The notes beneath the pieces are model-generated. The model was not told where the DNA came from. It did no database searches and saw only the letters and a list, made by a program, of their open reading frames with translations. A stretch of 64,000 bases of DNA from Camelus bactrianus (taxonomy: Eukaryota > Chordata > Mammalia > Artiodactyla > Camelidae): NCBI RefSeq assembly GCF_048773025.1, contig NC_133566.1:4935501-4999500 (forward strand), in the 5' to 3' direction. This document shows, piece by piece, positions 12,401 through 24,150 of the stretch (position 1 is its first letter; each line of letters starts with the position of its first letter). A program made the translations under genes and the position numbers.

Positions 12401-12944
12401 TGTGCTAGATGAACGAATGTCTCTCCACATGCTCAGTTCTGAGAGATAAGTGTGTGTGAAAGCCGTCCTTCACCTAGCTTGTAGGGAACACAAAGTTTCT
12501 CTTCAGTTGCAAACTCCACTCCATACATATATATGGGTAGGTACTAGCTCCAACTCGGTTTTACCCTGAAAACTGCAGGAACTTCAAACCGGCACTAGGA
12601 AACAGACTGAGAAACCAGAGTAAAATTTTCTCCTGCAACCCGTTCCCTTTGTGCTAGATGAACGAACGTCTCTCAACATGCTCAGTGCTGAGAGAAAAGT
12701 GTGTGTGAAAGCCGTCCTTCACCTAGCTTGTTGGGAACACAAAGTTTCTCTTCAGTTGCAAACTCTATTCCATACATATATAAGGGAGGTACTAGCTCCA
12801 ATTCGGGTTTACAGTGAAAACTGCAGGAACTTCAAACCGGCACTTGGGAACAGACTGAGAAAACAGAGTAAAAGTTTCTCCTGCAACCCGTTCCCTTTGT
12901 GCAATTTGAACGAACGTCTCTCCACATGCTCAGTGCTGATAGAT
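9458..12944 (+). repeat. 14-unit HOR, copy A (3487 bp)
   Basis: Units start at 9458, 9707, 9956, 10205, 10454, 10707, 10955, 11203, 11452, 11701, 11950, 12199, 12448 and 12697. The order is m1 to m7, then m1-m2-m3 again, then m11 to m14. Markers: m1 TTGTAAACTCC with TATAGGGAGGTACAAG; m2 CTCTAACTCGG with TTACACTG; m3 CCCCAATCC with GGTATTAG; m4 GGGGAAATACTAG; m5 the long AT tract with AAAAGTGCAGG; m6 GTGTCTCTTCAATTG with CCGGTCCTAGG; m7 CCAAACAT with GGTACAACTCC; m11 CTAGGTTG with CCTTACACAT; m12 CTGGTTGG; m13 TGTAGGGAAC with TACCCTG; m14 CTCTATTCC. The repeat of m1-m3 after 1745 bp shows a fused pair of 7-unit blocks. Confidence 0.92.
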
Positions 12945-15900
12945 AAGTGTGTGTGAAAGCCGTCCTTCACCTAGCTTGTTGGGAACACAAAGTTTCTCTT
13001 CAGTTGTAAACTCCACTCCATACATATATATAGGGAGGTACAAGCTCCAACTCTGTTTTACAGTGAAAACTGCAGGAACTTCAAACAGGCACTAGGAAAC
13101 AGACTGAGAAACCAGAGTAAAAGTTCCTCCTGCAACCCATTCCATTTGTGCTAGATGAACGAACGTCTCTCCACATGCTCAGTTCTGAGAAATAAGTGTG
13201 TGTGAAAGCCGTCCTTCAACTATCTTGTTGGGAACACAAAGTTTCTCTTCAGTTGCAAACTCCACTCCATACATATATATGGGGAGGTACTAGCTCTAAC
13301 TCGGTTTTACACTGAAAACTGCAGGAACTTCAAACCGGCACTAGGAAACAGACTGAGAAACCAGAGTAAATGTTTCTCCTGCAACCCGTTCCTTTTGTGC
13401 TAGATGAACGAACGTCTCTCCACATGCTCAGTTCTGAGAGGTAATTGTGTGTGAAAGCCGTCCTTCACCTAGCTTGTTGGGAACACAAAGTTTCTCTTCA
13501 GTTGCAAACCCCAATCCATACATATATATGGGGAGGTATTAGCTCCAACTCTGTTTTACAGTGAAAACTGCAGGAACTTCAAACCGGCACTAGGAAACAG
13601 ACTGAGAAACCAGAGTAAAAGTTTCTCCTGCAACCCGTTCCCTTGTTGCTAGATGAACGAACGTCTCTCCACATGCTCATTTCTGAGAGATAAGTGTGTG
13701 TGAAAGCCGTCCTTCAACTATCTTGTTGGGAACACAAAGTTTCTCTTCAGTTGCAAACTCCACTCCATACATATATATGGGGAAATACTAGCTCAAACTC
13801 GGTTTTACAGTGAAAACTGCAGGAACTTCAAACCGGCACTAGGAAACAGACTGAGAAACCAGAGTATAACTTTCTCCTGCAAACCGTTCCCTTTGTGCTA
13901 GATGAACGAACGTCTCTCCACATGCTCAGTTCTGAGAGATAATTGTGTGTGAAAGCCGTACTTCACCTAGCTTGTTGGGAACACAAAGTTTCTCTTCAGT
14001 TGCAAACTCCACTCCATATATATATATATATGGGGTGGTACTAGCTCCAACTCGGTTTTACAGTGAAAAGTGCAGGAACTTCAAACCGGCAATAGGAAAC
14101 TGACTGAGAAACCAGAGTAAAAGTTTCTCCTGCAACCCGTTCCCGTTGTGCTAGATGAACGAACGTCTCTCCACATGCTCAGTTCTGAGAGATATGTGTG
14201 TGTGAAAGCCGTCCTTCACCTAGCTTGTTGGGAACACAAAGTGTCTCTTCAATTGCAAACTCCACTCCATACATATATATGGGGAGTACTAGCTCCAACT
14301 CGGTTTTACAGTGAAAACTGCAGGAACTTCAAACCGGTCCTAGGAAACAGACTGAGGAACCAGAGTAAAAGTTCCACCTGCAACCCTTTCCCTTTGTGCT
14401 AGATGAACGAACGTCTCTCCACATGCTCAGTTCTGAGAGATAAGTGTGTGTGAAAGCCGTCCTTCACCTAGCTTGTTGGGAACACAAAGTTTCTCTTCAG
14501 TTGCAAACTCCACTCCAAACATATATATGGGGAGGTACAACTCCAACTCGGATTTACAGTGAAAACTGCAGGAATTTCAAACCGTCACTAGGAAACAGAC
14601 TGAGAAACCAGAGTAAAAGTTTCTCCTGAATCCCGTTCCTTTTGTTCTAGATGAACGAACGCCTCTCCTCATGCTCAGTGCTGAGAGATAAGTGTGTGTG
14701 AAAGCCGTCCTTCACCTAGCTTGTTGGGAACACAAAGTTTCTCTTCAGTTGTAAACTCCACTCCATACATATATATAGGGAGGTACAAGCTCCAACTCTG
14801 TTTTACAGTGAAAACTGCAGGAACTTCAAACAGGCACTAGGAAACAGACTGAGAAACCAGAGTAAAAGATCCTCCTGCAACCCATTCCATTTGTGCTAGA
14901 TGAACGAACGTCTCTCCACATGCTCAGTTCTGAGAAATAAGTGTGTGTGAAAGCCGTCCTTCAACTATCTTGTTGGGAACACAAAGTTTCTCTTCAGTTG
15001 CAAACTCCACTCCATACATATATATGGGGAGGTACTAGCTCTAACTCGGTTTTACACTGAAAACTGCAGGAACTTCAAACCGGCACTAGGAAACAGACTG
15101 AGAAACCAGAGTAAATGTTTCTCCTGCAACCCGTTCCTTTTGTGCTAGATGAACGAACGTCTCTCCACATGCTCAGTTCTGAGAGGTAAGTGTGTGTGAA
15201 AGCCGTCCTTCACCTAGCTTGTTGGGAACACAAAGTTTCTCTTCAGTTGCAAACCCCAATCCATACATATATATGGGGAGGTATTAGCTCCAACTCTGTT
15301 TTACAGTGAAAACTGCAGGAACTTCAAACCGGCACTAGGAAACAGACTGAGAAACCAGAGTAAAAGTTTCTCCTGCAACCCGTTCCCTTTGTGCTAGATG
15401 AACGAACGTCTCTCCACATGCTCATTTCTGAGAGATTAGTGTGTGTGAAAGCTGTCCTTCACCTAGGTTGTTGGGAACACAAAGTTTCTCTTCAGTTGCA
15501 AACTCCACTCCTTACACATATATGGGGAGGTACTAGCCCCAACTCGGTTTTACACTGAAAACTGCAGGAACTTCAAACCAGCACTAGGAAACAGACTGAG
15601 AAACAGAAGTAAAAGTTTCTCCTGCAACCCGTTCCCTTTGTGCTAGATGAACGAACGTCTCTCCACATGCTCAGTTCTGAGAGATAAGTGTGTGTGAAAG
15701 CCGTCCTTCACCTAGCTGGTTGGGAACACAAAGTTTCTCTTCAGTTGCAAACTCCACTCCATAGATATATATGGGGAGGTACTAGCACCAACTCGGTTTT
15801 ACAGTGAAAACTGCAGGAACTTCAAACCGGCACTAGGAAACAGACTGAGAAACCAGAGTAAAACTTTCTCCTGCAACCCGTTCCCTTTGTGCTAGATGAA

Positions 15901-16431
15901 CGAATGTCTCTCCACATGCTCAGTTCTGAGAGATAAGTGTGTGTGAAAGCCGTCCTTCACCTAGCTTGTAGGGAACACAAAGTTTCTCTTCAGTTGCAAA
16001 CTCCACTCCATACATATATATGGGTAGGTACTAGCTCCAACTCGGTTTTACCCTGAAAACTGCAGGAACTTCAAACCGGCACTAGGAAACAGACTGAGAA
16101 ACCAGAGTAAAATTTTCTCCTGCAACCCGTTCCCTTTGTGCTAGATGAACGAACGTCTCTCAACATGCTCAGTGCTGAGAGAAAAGTGTGTGTGAAAGCC
16201 GTCCTTCACCTAGCTTGTTGGGAACACAAAGTTTCTCTTCAGTTGCAAACTCTATTCCATACATATATAAGGGAGGTACTAGCTCCAATTCGGGTTTACA
16301 GTGAAAACTGCAGGAACTTCAAACCGGCACTAGGAAACAGACTGAGAAACCAGAGTAAAAGTTTCTCCTGCAACCCGTTCCCTTTGTGCTAGATGAACGA
16401 ACGTCTCTCCACATGCTCAGTGCTGATAGAT
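12945..16431 (+). repeat. 14-unit HOR, copy B (3487 bp)
   Basis: This copy follows copy A directly, with the same 14 unit types in the same order at a constant offset of 3487 bp. I noticed only about ten differences by eye. Examples are GTAATTGTG at about 13442, GCTCAAACTC at about 13793 and AAAAGATCC at about 14867 in B. In A, the last unit has CACTTGGGAAC and GTGCAATTTG where B has the common bases. The next unit (16432) is type b rather than m1, so there is no third copy. Confidence 0.92.
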
Positions 16432-16927
16432 AAGTGTGTGTGAAAGCCGTCCTTCACCTAGCTTGTTGGGAACACAAAGTTTCTCTTCAGTTGCAAACTC
16501 CACTCCATACATATATATGGGGAGGTACTAGCTCCAACTCGGTTTTACAGTGAAAACAGCAGGAATTTCAAACCGGCATTTGGAAACAGACTGAGAACCC
16601 AGAGTAAACGTTTCTCCTGCAACCCGTTCCCTTTGTGCTAGATGAACGAACGTCTCTCCAAATGCTCAGTTCTGAGAGATAAGTGTGTGTGAAAGCCGTC
16701 CTTCGCCTTGCTTGTTGGGAACACAAAGTTTGTCTTCAGTTGCAAACTCCACTCCAAACATATATATGGGGAGGTCTACTCCAACTCGGTTTTACAGTGA
16801 AAACTGCAGGAAATTCAAACCGGCACTAGGAAACAGACTGAGAAACTACAGTAAAAGTTTCTCCTGCAACCCGTTCCCTTTGTGCTAGATGAACGAACGT
16901 CTCTCCACATGCTCAGTTCTGAGAGAT
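15686..16927 (+). repeat. Five-unit block g-m13-m14-b-c, right copy (1242 bp)
   Basis: This matches 4726-5967 unit for unit at an offset of 10,960 bp. Its first three units are also m12 to m14 of HOR copy B. Its last two, at 16432 and 16681, are the b and c types of the tetramer HOR at 5968-7959. It therefore joins the right edge of the 14-mer domain to a stretch otherwise seen only at the left of that domain. Confidence 0.85.
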
Positions 16928-18172
16928 AAGTGTGTGTGAAAGCCGTCCTTCAACTATCTTGTTGGGAACACAAAGTTTCTCTTCAGTTGCAAACTCCACT
17001 CCATACATATATATGGGGAGGTACTAGCTCCAACTCGGATTTACAGTGAAAACTGCAGGAAATTCAAACCGGCACTAGGAAACAGACTGAGAAAGCAGAG
17101 TAAAAGTTTCACCTGCAACCCGTTCCCTTTGTGCTAGATGAACGAACGTCTCTCCACATGCTCAGTTCTGAGAGATAATTGTGTGTGAAAGCCGTCCTTC
17201 ACCTAGCTTGTTGGGAACACAAAGTTTTTCTTCAGTTGCAAACTCCAAACCATAAATATATATATGGGGAGGTACTAGCTCCAACTCGGTTTTACAGTGA
17301 AAACTGCAGGAACTTCAAACCGGCACTAGGAAACAGACTGAGAAACCAGAGTAAAATTTCTCCTGCAACCCGTTCCCTTTGTGCTAGATGAACGAACGTC
17401 TCTCCACATGCTCAGTTCTGACAGATAAGTGTGTGTTAAAGCCGTCCTTCACCTAGCTTGTTGGGAACACAAAGTTTCTCTTCAGTTCCCAACCCCACTC
17501 CATACATATATATGGGGAGGTACTAGCTCCAACTCGGTTTTACAGTGAAAACTGCAGGAACATCAAACCGGCACTAGAAAACACACTGAGAATCCAGAGT
17601 AAAAGTTTCTCCTGCAACCCGTTCCCTTTGTGCTAGATGAAAGAACGTCTCTCCACATGCTCAGTTCTGAGAGATAAATATGTGTGAAAGCCGTCCTTCA
17701 CCTAGCTTGTAGGGAACACAATGTTTCTCTTCAGTTGCAAACTCCACTCCATACATATATATGGGGAGGTACGAGCTCCAACTCGGTTTTACAGTGAAAA
17801 TTGCAGGAACTTCAAACCGGCACTAGGAAACAGACTGAGAAACCAGAGTAAAAGTTTCTCCTGCAAACCGTTCCCTTTGTGCTAGATGAACGAACGTCTA
17901 TCCACATGCTCAGTTCTGACAGATAAGTGTGTGTGAAAGCCGTCCTTCACCTAGCTTGTTGGGAACACAAAGTTTCTCTTCAGTTGCAAACTCCACTCCA
18001 TACATATATATGCGGAGGTACTAGCTCCAACTCGGTTTTACAGTGAAAACTGCAGGAACTTCAACCGGCACTAGGAAACAGACTGAGAAACCAGAGTAAA
18101 AGTTTCTACTTCAACCCGTTCCCTTTGTGCTAGATGAACGAACGTCTCTCCACATGCTCAGATCTGAGAGAT

Positions 18173-18670
18173 TAGTGTGTCTGGAAGCCGTCCTTCACCT
18201 AGCTTGTTGGGAACACAAAGTTTCCCTTCAGATGCAAACTCCACTCCATACATATATATGGGGAGGTACTAGCTCCAACTCGGTTTTACAGTGAAAACAG
18301 CAGGAACTTCAAACCGGCACTAGGAAACAGACTGAGAAACCAGAGTAAAAGTTTCTCCTGCAACCCGTTCCCTTTGTGCTAGATGAACGAACGTCTCTCC
18401 ACATGCTCAGTTCTGAGAGATAAGTGTTTGTGAAAGCCGTCCTTCACCTAGCTGGTTGGGAACACAAAGTTTCTCTTCAGTTGCAAACTCCACTCCATAC
18501 ATATATATGGGGAGGTACTAGCTCCAACTCGGATTTACAGTGAAAACTGCAGGAACTTCAAACCGGCACTAGGAAACAGACTGAGAAACCAGAGTAAAAG
18601 TTTCTACTTCAACCCGTTCCCTTTGTGCTAGATGAACGAACGTCTCTCCACATGCTCAGTTCTGAGAGAT
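18173..18670 (+). repeat. Dimer HOR, copy 1 (498 bp)
   Basis: Units start at 18173 (TTAGTGTGTCTGGAAGCC and CCCTTCAGATGC) and 18422 (AAGTGTTTGTGAAAG and CTAGCTGGTTGG). The same pair follows directly at 18671-19168. The private TCTACTTCAACCC near the end of the second unit also occurs just before the first, so the duplicated segment probably begins slightly upstream of this boundary. Confidence 0.87.
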
Positions 18671-19168
18671 TAGTGTGTCTGGAAGCCGTCCTTCACCTAG
18701 CTTGTTGGGAACACAAAGTTTCCCTTCAGATGCAAACTCCACTCCATACATATATATGGGGAGGTACTAGCTCCAACTCGGTTTTACAGTGAAAACAGCA
18801 GGAACTTCAAACCGGCACTAGGAAACAGACTGAGAAACCAGAGTAAAAGTTTCTCCTGCAACCCGTTCCCTTTGTGCTAGATGAACGAACGTCTCTCCAC
18901 ATGCTCAGTTCTGAGAGATAAGTGTTTGTGAAAGCCGTCCTTCACCTAGCTGATTGGGAACACAAAGTTTCTCTTCAGTTGCAAACTCCACTCCATACAT
19001 ATATATGGGGAGGTACTAGCTCCAACTCGGATTTACAGTGAAAACTGCAGGAACTTCAAACCGGCACTAGGAAACAGACTGAGAAACCAGAGTAAAAGTT
19101 ACTACTGCAACCCGTTCCCTTTGTGCTAGATGAACGAACGTCTCTCCACATGCTCAGTTCTGAGAGAT
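18671..19168 (+). repeat. Dimer HOR, copy 2 (498 bp)
   Basis: Units start at 18671 and 18920 and match copy 1 at an offset of 498 bp. Visible differences include CTGATTGGG for CTGGTTGGG and TTACTACTGCAACCC for TTCTACTTCAACCC near the end. The next unit (19169) is unrelated to the pair. Confidence 0.87.
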
Positions 19169-20666
19169 AAGTGTGTGTGGAAGCCGTCCTTCACCTAGCT
19201 TTTTTGGAACACAAAGTTTCTCTTCAGTTGCAAACTCCAATCCATACATATATATGGGGAGGTACTAGCTCCAACTCGGTTTTACAGTGAAAACTGCAGG
19301 AACTTCAAACCGGCACTAGGAAACAGACTGAGAAAGCAGAGTAAAAGATTCCCCTGCAACCCGTTCCCTTTGTGCTAGATGAACGAACGTCTCTCCACAT
19401 GCTCAGTTCTGAGAGATAAGTGTGTGTGAAAGATGTCCTTCACCTAGCTTGTTGGGAACACAAAGTTTCTCTTCAGTTGCTAACTCCACTCCATACATAT
19501 ATATGGGGAGGTACTAGCTCCAAATCGGTTTTACAGTGAAAACTGCAGGAACTTCACACCGGCACTAGGAAACAGACTTAGAAACCAGAGAAAAATTTTC
19601 TCCTCCAAACCGTTCCCTTTGGGCTAGATGAACGAACGTCTCTCCACACTCTCAGTTCTGACAGTTAAGTGTGTGTGAAAGCCGTCCTTCACCTAGCTTG
19701 TTGGGAACACAAAGATTCTCTTCAGCTGCAAACTCCTCTCCATACATATATATGGGGAGGTACTAGCTCCAACTCGGTTTTACAGTGAAAATTGCAGGAA
19801 CTTCAAACCGGCACTAGGAAACAGACTGAGAAAGCAGAGTAAAATTTTCTACTGCAACCCGTTCATTTTGTGCTAGATGAACGAACGTCTATCCACATGC
19901 TCAGTTCTGAGAGATAATTGTGTGTCAAAGCCGTCCTTCACCTAGCTTGTTTTGAACACAAAGTTTCCCTTCAGTTGCAAACTCCATACCATACATATAT
20001 ATATGGGGAAGTACTAGCTCCAACTCGGTTTTACAGTGAAAACTGCAGGAACTTCAAACCGGCACTAGGAAACAGACTGAGAAACCAGAGTAAAAGTTTC
20101 TCCTGCAACCCGTTCCATTTGTGCTAGATGAACGAACGTCTCTCCACATGCTCAGTTCTGAGAGATAAGTGTGTGTGAAAGCCGTCCTTCACCTAGCTTG
20201 TTGGGAACACAAAGTTTCTCTTCAGTTGCAAACTCCATACCATACATATATATATGGGGAGGTACTAGCTCCAACTCGGTTTTACAGTGAAAACTGCAGG
20301 AACTTCAAACCGGCACTAGGAAACAGACTGAGAAACCAGAGTAAAATTTTCTCCTGCAACCCTTTCCCTTTGTGCTAGATGAACGAACGTCTCTCCACAT
20401 GCTCAGTTCTTACAGATAAGTGTGTGTTAAAGCCGTCCTTCACCTAGCTTGTTGGGAACACAAAGTTTCTCTTCATTTGCAAACTCCACTCCATACATAT
20501 ATATGGGTAGGTACTAGCTCCAACTCGGTTTTACAGTGAAAACTGCAGGAACTTCAAACCGGCACTAGGAAACAGACTGAGAAACCAGAGTAAAAGTTTC
20601 TCCTGCAACCCGTTCCATTTGTGCTAGATGAACGAACGTCTCTCCACATGCTCAGTTCTGAGAGAT

Positions 20667-21163
20667 AGGTGTGTGTGAAAGCCGTCCTTCACCTAGCTTG
20701 TTGTGAACACAAAGTTTCTCTTCAGTTGCAAACTCCACTCCATACATATATATGGGGAGGTACGAGCTCCAACTCTGTTTTACAGTGAAAACTGCAGGAA
20801 CTTCAAACCGGCAATAGGAAACAGACTGAGAAACCAGAGTAAAAGTTTCTCCTGCAACCCGTTCCCTTTGTGCTAGATGAACGAACGTCTCTCCACATGC
20901 TAAGTTCTGACAGGTAAGTGTGTGTGAAAGCCGTTCTTCACCTAGCTTGTTGGGAACACAAAGTTTCTCTTCAGTTGCAAACTCCACTCCATACATATAT
21001 ATGGGAGGTACTAGCTACAACTCGGTTTTACAGTGAAAACTGCCGGAACTTCAAACCGGAACTAGGAAACAGACTGGGAAACCAGAGTAAAAGTTTCTCC
21101 TGCACCCCTTTCCCTTTGTGCTAGATGAACGAACGTCTCTCCACATGCTGAGTTCTGAGAGAT
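20667..21163 (+). repeat. Two-unit segment recurring 3484 bp downstream
   Basis: Units at 20667 and 20916 resemble those at 24151 and 24400. Shared features are GGTACGAGCTCC, GGCAATAGGAAA, ATGCTAAGTTCTGACAG, GCCGTTCTTCA, the shortened TATATATGGGA and TGCCGGAACTTC. The copies differ at many other places, so this is an older or partly overwritten duplication. Confidence 0.7.
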
Positions 21164-22158
21164 AAGTGTGTGTGAAAGCCGTCCTTCAACTAGCTTGTTG
21201 GGAACACAAAATTTCTCTTCTGTTGCAAACTCCACTCTATACATATATATGGGGAGGTACTAGCTCCAACTCGGTTTTACAGTGAAAACTGCAGGAACTT
21301 CAAACCGGCACAAGAAAAAGACTGAGAAACCAGAGTAAAAGTTTATACTGCAACCCGTTCCCTTTGTGCTAGATGAACGAACGTCTCTCCACATGCTCAG
21401 TTCTGAGAGATAAGTGTGTGTGGAAGCCGTCCTTCACCTAGCTTGTTGGGAACACAAAGTTTCTCTTCAGATGCAAACTCCACTCCATAAATATATATGG
21501 GCAGGTACTAGCTCCAAATCGGTTTTACAGTGAAAACTGCAGGAACTTCAAACCAGCACTAGGAAACAGACTGAGAAACCAGAGTAAAAGTTTCTCCTGC
21601 AACCCGTTCCCTTTGTGCTAGATGAACGAACGTCTCTCCACATGCTCAGTTCTGAGAGATAAGTGTGTGTGAAAGCCGTCCGTCACCTAGCTTGTTGGGA
21701 ACACAAAGTTTCTCTTCAGTTGCAAACTCCACTCCATACATATATATGGAGAGTTACAAGCTCCAACTTGGTTTTACAGTGAAAACTGCAGGAACTTCAA
21801 ACCGGCCCTAGGAAACAGACTGAGAAACCAGAGTAAAAGTTTCTCCTGCAAACCGTTCCCTTTGTGCTAGATGAACGAACTTCTCTCCACATGCTCAGTT
21901 CTGAGAGATATGTGTGTGTGAAAGCCGTCCTTCACCAAGCTTGTTGGGAACACAAAGTTTCTCTTCAGTTGCAAACTCCAATCTATTCATATATATGGGG
22001 AGGTACTAGCTCCAACTCGGTTTTACAGTGAAAACTGCAGGAACATCAAACCGGCACTAGGAAACAGACTGAGAAACCAGAGTAAAAGTTTCTCCTGCAA
22101 CCCGTTCCATTTGTGCTAGATGAACGAACGTCTCTCCACATGCTCAGTTCTGAGAGAT

Positions 22159-22409
22159 AATTGTGTGTGAAAGCCGTCCTTCACCTAGCTTGTTTTGAAC
22201 ACAAAGTTTCTCTTCAGTTGCAAACTCCATACCATACATATATATATGGGGAGGTACTAGCTCCAACTCGGTTTTACAGTGAAAACTGCAGGAACTTCAA
22301 ACCGGCACTAGGAAACAGACTGAGAAACCAGAGTAAAAATTTCTCCTGCAACCCTTTCCCTTTGTGCTAGATGAACGAACGTCTCTCCACATGCTCAGTT
22401 CTTACAGAT
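22159..22409 (+). repeat. Chimeric monomer joining two neighbouring unit types
   Basis: The left end (AATTGTGTGTG, TTGTTTTGAACAC) matches the unit at 19916. The right part (GGGGAGGTAC, AACCCTTTCCC, GTTCTTACAGAT) matches the next unit, at 20167. The following unit at 22410 (AAGTGTGTGTTAAAGCC) matches the one after that, at 20418. One unit has therefore been lost by a switch part-way through, near the GAACACAAAGTTTC segment. Confidence 0.75.
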
Positions 22410-23902
22410 AAGTGTGTGTTAAAGCCGTCCTTCACCTAGCTTGTTGGGAACACAAAGTTTCTCTTCATTTGCAAACTCCACTCCATACATATATATGTGT
22501 AGGTACTAGCTCCAACTCGGTTTTACAGTGAAAACTGCAGGAACTTCAAACCGGCACTAGGAAAAAGACTGAGAAACCAGAGTAAAAGTTTCTCCTGCAA
22601 CCCGTTCCCTTTGTGCTAGATGAACGAACGTCTCTCCACAAGCTCAGTTCTGAGAGATAAGTGTGTGTGAAAGCCGTCCTTCACCTAGCTTGTTGTGAAC
22701 ACAAAGTTTCTCTTCAGTTGCAAACTCCACTCCATACATATATATGGGGAGGTACGAGCTCCAACTCGGTTTTACAGTGAAAACTGCAGGAACTTCAAAC
22801 CGGCACTAGGAAACAGACTGAGAAACCAGAGTAAAAGTTTCTCCTGCAAACCATTCCCTTTGTGCTAGATGAACGAACTTCTCTCCACATGCTCAGTTCT
22901 GAGATATAAGTGTGTGTGAAAGCCGTCCTTCATCTAGCTTGTTGGGAACACAAAGTTTCTCTTCAGTTGCAAACTCCACTCCATACATATATATGGGGAG
23001 GTACTATCTCCAACACGGTTTTACAGTGAAAACTGCAGGAACATCAATCCGGCACTAGGAAACAGACTGAGAAACCAGAGTAAAAGTTTCTCCTGCAATA
23101 CGTTCCCTTTGTGCTAGATGAACGAACGTCTCTCCACATGTTCAGTTCTGATAGATAAGTGTGTGTGAAAGCCGTTCTTCACCTAGCTTGTTGGGAACAC
23201 AAAGTTTCTCTTCAGTTTCAAACTCCACTCCATACATATATATGGGGAGGTACTAGCTCCAACTCGGTTTTACAGTGAAAACTGCAGGAACTTCAAACCG
23301 GCACTAGGAAACAGACTGAGAAACCAGAGTAAAATTTTCTACTGCAACTCGTTCCATTGGTGCTAGATGAACGAACGTCTATCCACATGCTCAGTTCTGA
23401 GAGATAATTGTGTGTGAAAGCCGCCTTCACATAGCTTGTTGGGAACAGAAAGATTCTCTTCAGTTGCAAACTCCACTCCATACATATATATGGGTAGGTA
23501 CTAGCTCCAACTCGGTTTTACAGTGAAAAATGCAGGAACTTCAAACCGGCACTAGGAAACAGACTGAGAAACCAGAGTAAAAATTTCTCCTGCAACCCTT
23601 TCCCTTTGTGCTAGATGAACGAACGTCTCTCCACATGCTCAGTTCTGAGAGATAAGTGTGTGTGAAAGCCATCCTTCACCTAGCTTGTTGGGAACACAAA
23701 GTTTCTCTTCAGTTGCAAATTCCACTCCATACATATATATGGGGAGGTACTAGGTCCAACTCGGTTTTACAGTGAATACTGCAGGAACTTCAAACCGGCA
23801 CTAGGAAACAGACTGAGAAACCAGAGTAAAAGTTTCTCCTGCAACCCGTTCCCTTTGTGCTAGATGAACGAACGTCTCTCCACATGCTCAGTTCTGAGAG
23901 AT

Positions 23903-24150
23903 AAGTGTGTGTGAAAGATGTCCTTCACCAAGCTTTTTGGGAACACAAAGTTTCTCTTCAGTTGCCAACTCCACTCCATACATATATATGGGGATGTACT
24001 AGTTCCAAATCCTTTTTACAGTGAACTGCAGGAACTTCTAAACCAGCACTAGGAAACAGACTGAGAAACCAGAGCAAAAGTTTCCCCTGCAACCCGTTCC
24101 ATATGTGCTAGATGAACGAACGTCTCTCCACATGCTCTGTTCTGACAGAT
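23903..24150 (+). repeat. Travelling unit subtype k (AAGATGTCC), first copy
   Basis: This distinctive unit has AAAGATGTCCTTCACCAAGC, a TTTTTGGG that creates AAGCTT, TTGCCAACTCC, and AAATCCTTTTTACAG in place of the usual AACTCGGTTTTACAG. The same set occurs at 47539-47787, 59489-59737 and 61978-62226. This copy also has its own ATGTACTAGTTCC and a short deletion at GTGAACTGCAGG. Confidence 0.82.

Noticed and set aside
20652-20996. Reverse-strand open stretches of 60-151 codons (MYGVEFATEEK-type).
   Set aside because: The 60-codon versions are one unit of the repeat ending at its regular TAG. The longer ones exist only where CACTAGG is CAATAGG. There is no domain, no splice structure and no flanking gene context.
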